Part shown: piece by piece, positions 62,267 through 64,000 of the stretch | Position numbering within the stretch: the stretch's first letter is position 1 | How the letters are laid out: every line of letters begins with the position of its first letter | Assembly (NCBI RefSeq): GCF_900103875.1 | Contig: NZ_LT629705.1 | Coordinates: forward strand, 2,799,001-2,863,000 | Reading direction: 5' to 3' | Length of the DNA stretch: 64,000 bases | Origin: Pseudomonas arsenicoxydans | GTDB lineage: Bacteria > Pseudomonadota > Gammaproteobacteria > Pseudomonadales > Pseudomonadaceae | Made by a program: the position numbers and the translations under genes | Notes under the pieces: model-generated | Seen by the model: the letters and a program-made list of their open reading frames with translations, nothing else | Database searches by the model: none | Told to the model about the DNA's origin: nothing

Positions 62267-63768
62267 GAGTTCTGATCCGCGCCGACGCCTCGCCGACCAT
62301 CGGCAGCGGTCACATTGCCCGCTGCCTGACGCTGGCCAGGGTGCTGCGCCGGCAGGGCGCACACGTGGCGTTTGCCTGTCGCCAGTTGCCGGGCCATCGG
62401 CTCACCAACCTCGCTGCCGAGGGTTTTGAAACCTTCGCGTTACCGGATCGCTATCCCGACGAGGACCCGCAACAGCCGATCGAGGGCATGCTGCCGTGGC
62501 AGGCGGACATCGCTGCACTGGCGCAAGCGCTGGAACACGTTCCGGGCTTCGACTGGATCATCGTCGACCACTACGGCCTCGACCATCTCTGGCAGACCGC
62601 GGCCCGGCGATGGGCGCCACGGATCGCGGCGGTGGATGATCTGGCGACGCGCACCTACAGCGTCGATTTGCTGCTGAACCAGAATCTTTCGGGTACGCCT
62701 GAGGCTTATGCCGGACTGCTTGCCGCCGATTGCCGGACCTTGTTCGGTCCACGCTTCGCGATGCTGCGTGATGAGTTCTGCTGCCCGGCGATTGCCATCA
62801 AGCCCCGGGCCAAGCGTGTGCTGGTTAATTTCGGCGGCTTTGATGCCGCAAGACAAACCCATCACGCGATGCGGGCGCTGGCGGATTTCCATGACTTGAA
62901 CGTCGATTTCGTCGCCGGTGCCGACAACCCGGCCTGGGACGAGATGCAGGCACTGGCGGCGTATCGTCCGAACTGGCGCTTGCACAGTTTTGTCAGCGAC
63001 TTCTACCGGCTGATGACCGAGGCCGACCTGTTTGTCGGCGCCGGTGGCGGCACCAGTTGGGAGCGGGCAGCCTTGGGGCTGCCGACCATTTGTATCGCGG
63101 TGTCGAATAATCAGCAGGCCAACGGCGAGGTCATGGCGAGTTCTGGCGCTCATGTGTTCCTTGGGGCGCGTGAACAGGTCAGCGTCGAGCAACTGCGCCA
63201 GGCCGTCGGTTTTGTCGTGGGCAACCAGGGTTTGCGTCAGAGCATGGCTGAACGGTCCCGGCAGTTGGTCGATGGTCGTGGCGCGCAGCGCGTGGCGGCA
63301 GCGTTGGCCGGTGCGGTGTTGCAGGTCCGCCCGGCCACCGCCAACGATGCGCAGTTGTTGTTTGAGGGGCGCAATGCTGAGGCGGTACGGCGCTGGTCGC
63401 TGGAGACGGGCGTGATTGAGTGGTCGGCGCATCAGAACTGGCTGACCGCCAGTTTGAGTAATCCGCAGCGCTTGCTGTTGATCGCCGAGGCCGACGACGG
63501 GCCGGTGGGTGTGTTGCGTTATGACCGGCGCGGGTTTGAAGCTGAAGTCTCGATCTACCTGTTCGAAGATCGCATCGGCTTGGGTTGGGGCAGGGCGCTG
63601 CTGACCCGGGGCGAGGCGTTCGTGACCGCCCATTGGCCCCAACTGACCGCCATCACTGCGCAAGTGTTGCCAGCCAACCAGCCGTCGTTGCAAGTATTTC
63701 GCGACGCGGGTTTCTCTCAGCAAGCTTGCGCGTTCACCCGCGTTTTAAAGGATCAAGGCAATGACTAG
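62263..63768 (+). CDS. pseG: PseG–PseH fusion (hydrolase plus N-acetyltransferase)
   Basis: The 501-residue protein fuses two steps. Residues 1–345 are PseG, which removes UDP (RADASPTIGSGHIARCLTLA with active-site H17; FVSDFYRLMTEADLFVGAGG). Residues about 350–495 are a GNAT domain of PseH type (LQVRPATANDAQLLFEGRNA; GLGWGRALLTRGEAFV). PseH acts before PseG, so the fusion carries two consecutive steps in reverse order along the chain. No separate pseH lies in the window. It overlaps pseF by 4 nt and pseI by 8 nt. Confidence 0.93.
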   Translation: MRVLIRADASPTIGSGHIARCLTLARVLRRQGAHVAFACRQLPGHRLTNLAAEGFETFALPDRYPDEDPQQPIEGMLPWQADIAALAQALEHVPGFDWIIVDHYGLDHLWQTAARRWAPRIAAVDDLATRTYSVDLLLNQNLSGTPEAYAGLLAADCRTLFGPRFAMLRDEFCCPAIAIKPRAKRVLVNFGGFDAARQTHHAMRALADFHDLNVDFVAGADNPAWDEMQALAAYRPNWRLHSFVSDFYRLMTEADLFVGAGGGTSWERAALGLPTICIAVSNNQQANGEVMASSGAHVFLGAREQVSVEQLRQAVGFVVGNQGLRQSMAERSRQLVDGRGAQRVAAALAGAVLQVRPATANDAQLLFEGRNAEAVRRWSLETGVIEWSAHQNWLTASLSNPQRLLLIAEADDGPVGVLRYDRRGFEAEVSIYLFEDRIGLGWGRALLTRGEAFVTAHWPQLTAITAQVLPANQPSLQVFRDAGFSQQACAFTRVLKDQGND

Positions 63769-64000
63769 CTTCAAGATTGGCGAGCGCGTGATCGGTGCCG
63801 ATGCGCCGCCGTTCATCATTGCCGAGATGAGTGGCAACCATAACCAGTCGCTGGACGTGGCGTTGCAAATCGTCGAGGCCGCTGCCAAGGCCGGAGCCCA
63901 CGCCTTGAAGCTGCAAACCTACACCGCCGAGACCATGACCCTGGACCTGTCCGAGGGCGAGTTCTTCATCAAGGACCCCAACAGCCTCTGGGCCGGTTCT
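63761..64000 (+). CDS. pseI: Pseudaminic acid synthase PseI, 5' part
   Basis: The first 80 codons are present; the gene runs off the right edge. They read ERVIGADAPPFIIAEMSGNH and VEAAAKAGAHALKLQTYTAE, typical of NeuB-like PseI, which condenses the trideoxy sugar with phosphoenolpyruvate. Starts ATG overlapping the pseG–pseH end. Confidence 0.93.
   Translation, partial: MTSFKIGERVIGADAPPFIIAEMSGNHNQSLDVALQIVEAAAKAGAHALKLQTYTAETMTLDLSEGEFFIKDPNSLWAGS

Overview
The window reads as a chromosomal segment of a Pseudomonas of the fluorescens group. The evidence is uniformly high-GC coding sequence, long open shadow frames opposite real genes, several families of Pseudomonas-type REP palindromes between genes, and gene orders I know from that genus: cpxR–cpxP-like–cpxA next to yciI/yciB, rnm–yciO–scpA–scpB–rluB, phhABC opposite phhR, and flgFGHIJKL followed by a flagellin-glycosylation island. 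No rRNA, tRNA, CRISPR array, prophage or IS transposase gene was seen.

Layout. 1–6.7 kb: the 5' part of a LapG-like protease gene (minus strand, cut by the window edge), DUF454 and UPF0149 genes, recQ, a MarR regulator with a perfect palindrome in its promoter, a FimV-like protein and a SelW-like redox protein. 6.6–13.8 kb: an EamA transporter, two AraC regulators, a UDP-2,3-diacylglucosamine pyrophosphatase-like enzyme, an HD-domain protein next to an Mpo1-like protein, trkH and a small nitroreductase whose 3' end is partly duplicated around a palindromic repeat. 14.0–18.1 kb (minus): a Cpx-type envelope-stress locus and yciI/yciB. 18.2–23.3 kb (plus): rnm, yciO, scpA, scpB, a DUF1289 gene and rluB.

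23.5–25.6 kb is the most unusual ordinary-looking stretch. A 45-codon peptide gene with an excellent ribosome binding site is followed, after a terminator-like hairpin, by a lone M29/aminopeptidase-T-like metalloprotein gene; the upstream DNA is AT-rich. This looks like a minimal peptide-plus-enzyme unit. The divergent aroP permease is preceded by a 20-codon leader peptide containing two Trp codons. 27.2–33.9 kb: arfB, an MFS transporter, two small conserved-looking ORFs, and the phenylalanine-degradation operon phhA-phhB-phhC (minus) divergent from its TyrR-family regulator phhR, with a TyrR-type box between them.

34.2–42.6 kb: flgF–flgL (distal rod, L/P rings, muramidase, hook-associated proteins), with a sigma-54-like promoter in front of flgF. 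42.7–64 kb: a flagellin-glycosylation island. It holds two very large modular glycosyltransferases, a pure RTX-repeat protein, a tightly overlapping CDP-sugar operon (rfbF, rfbG, a 3,5-epimerase-like protein, two C-methyltransferase-type proteins, a reductase and a CmcI-like enzyme) predicted to make a C-methylated 6-deoxyhexose, and a pseudaminic-acid pathway (pseB, pseC, associated methylase, pseF, a pseG–pseH fusion, and pseI cut by the right edge). Together these suggest that flagellin carries glycans built from two kinds of sugar; flagellin itself is not in the window.
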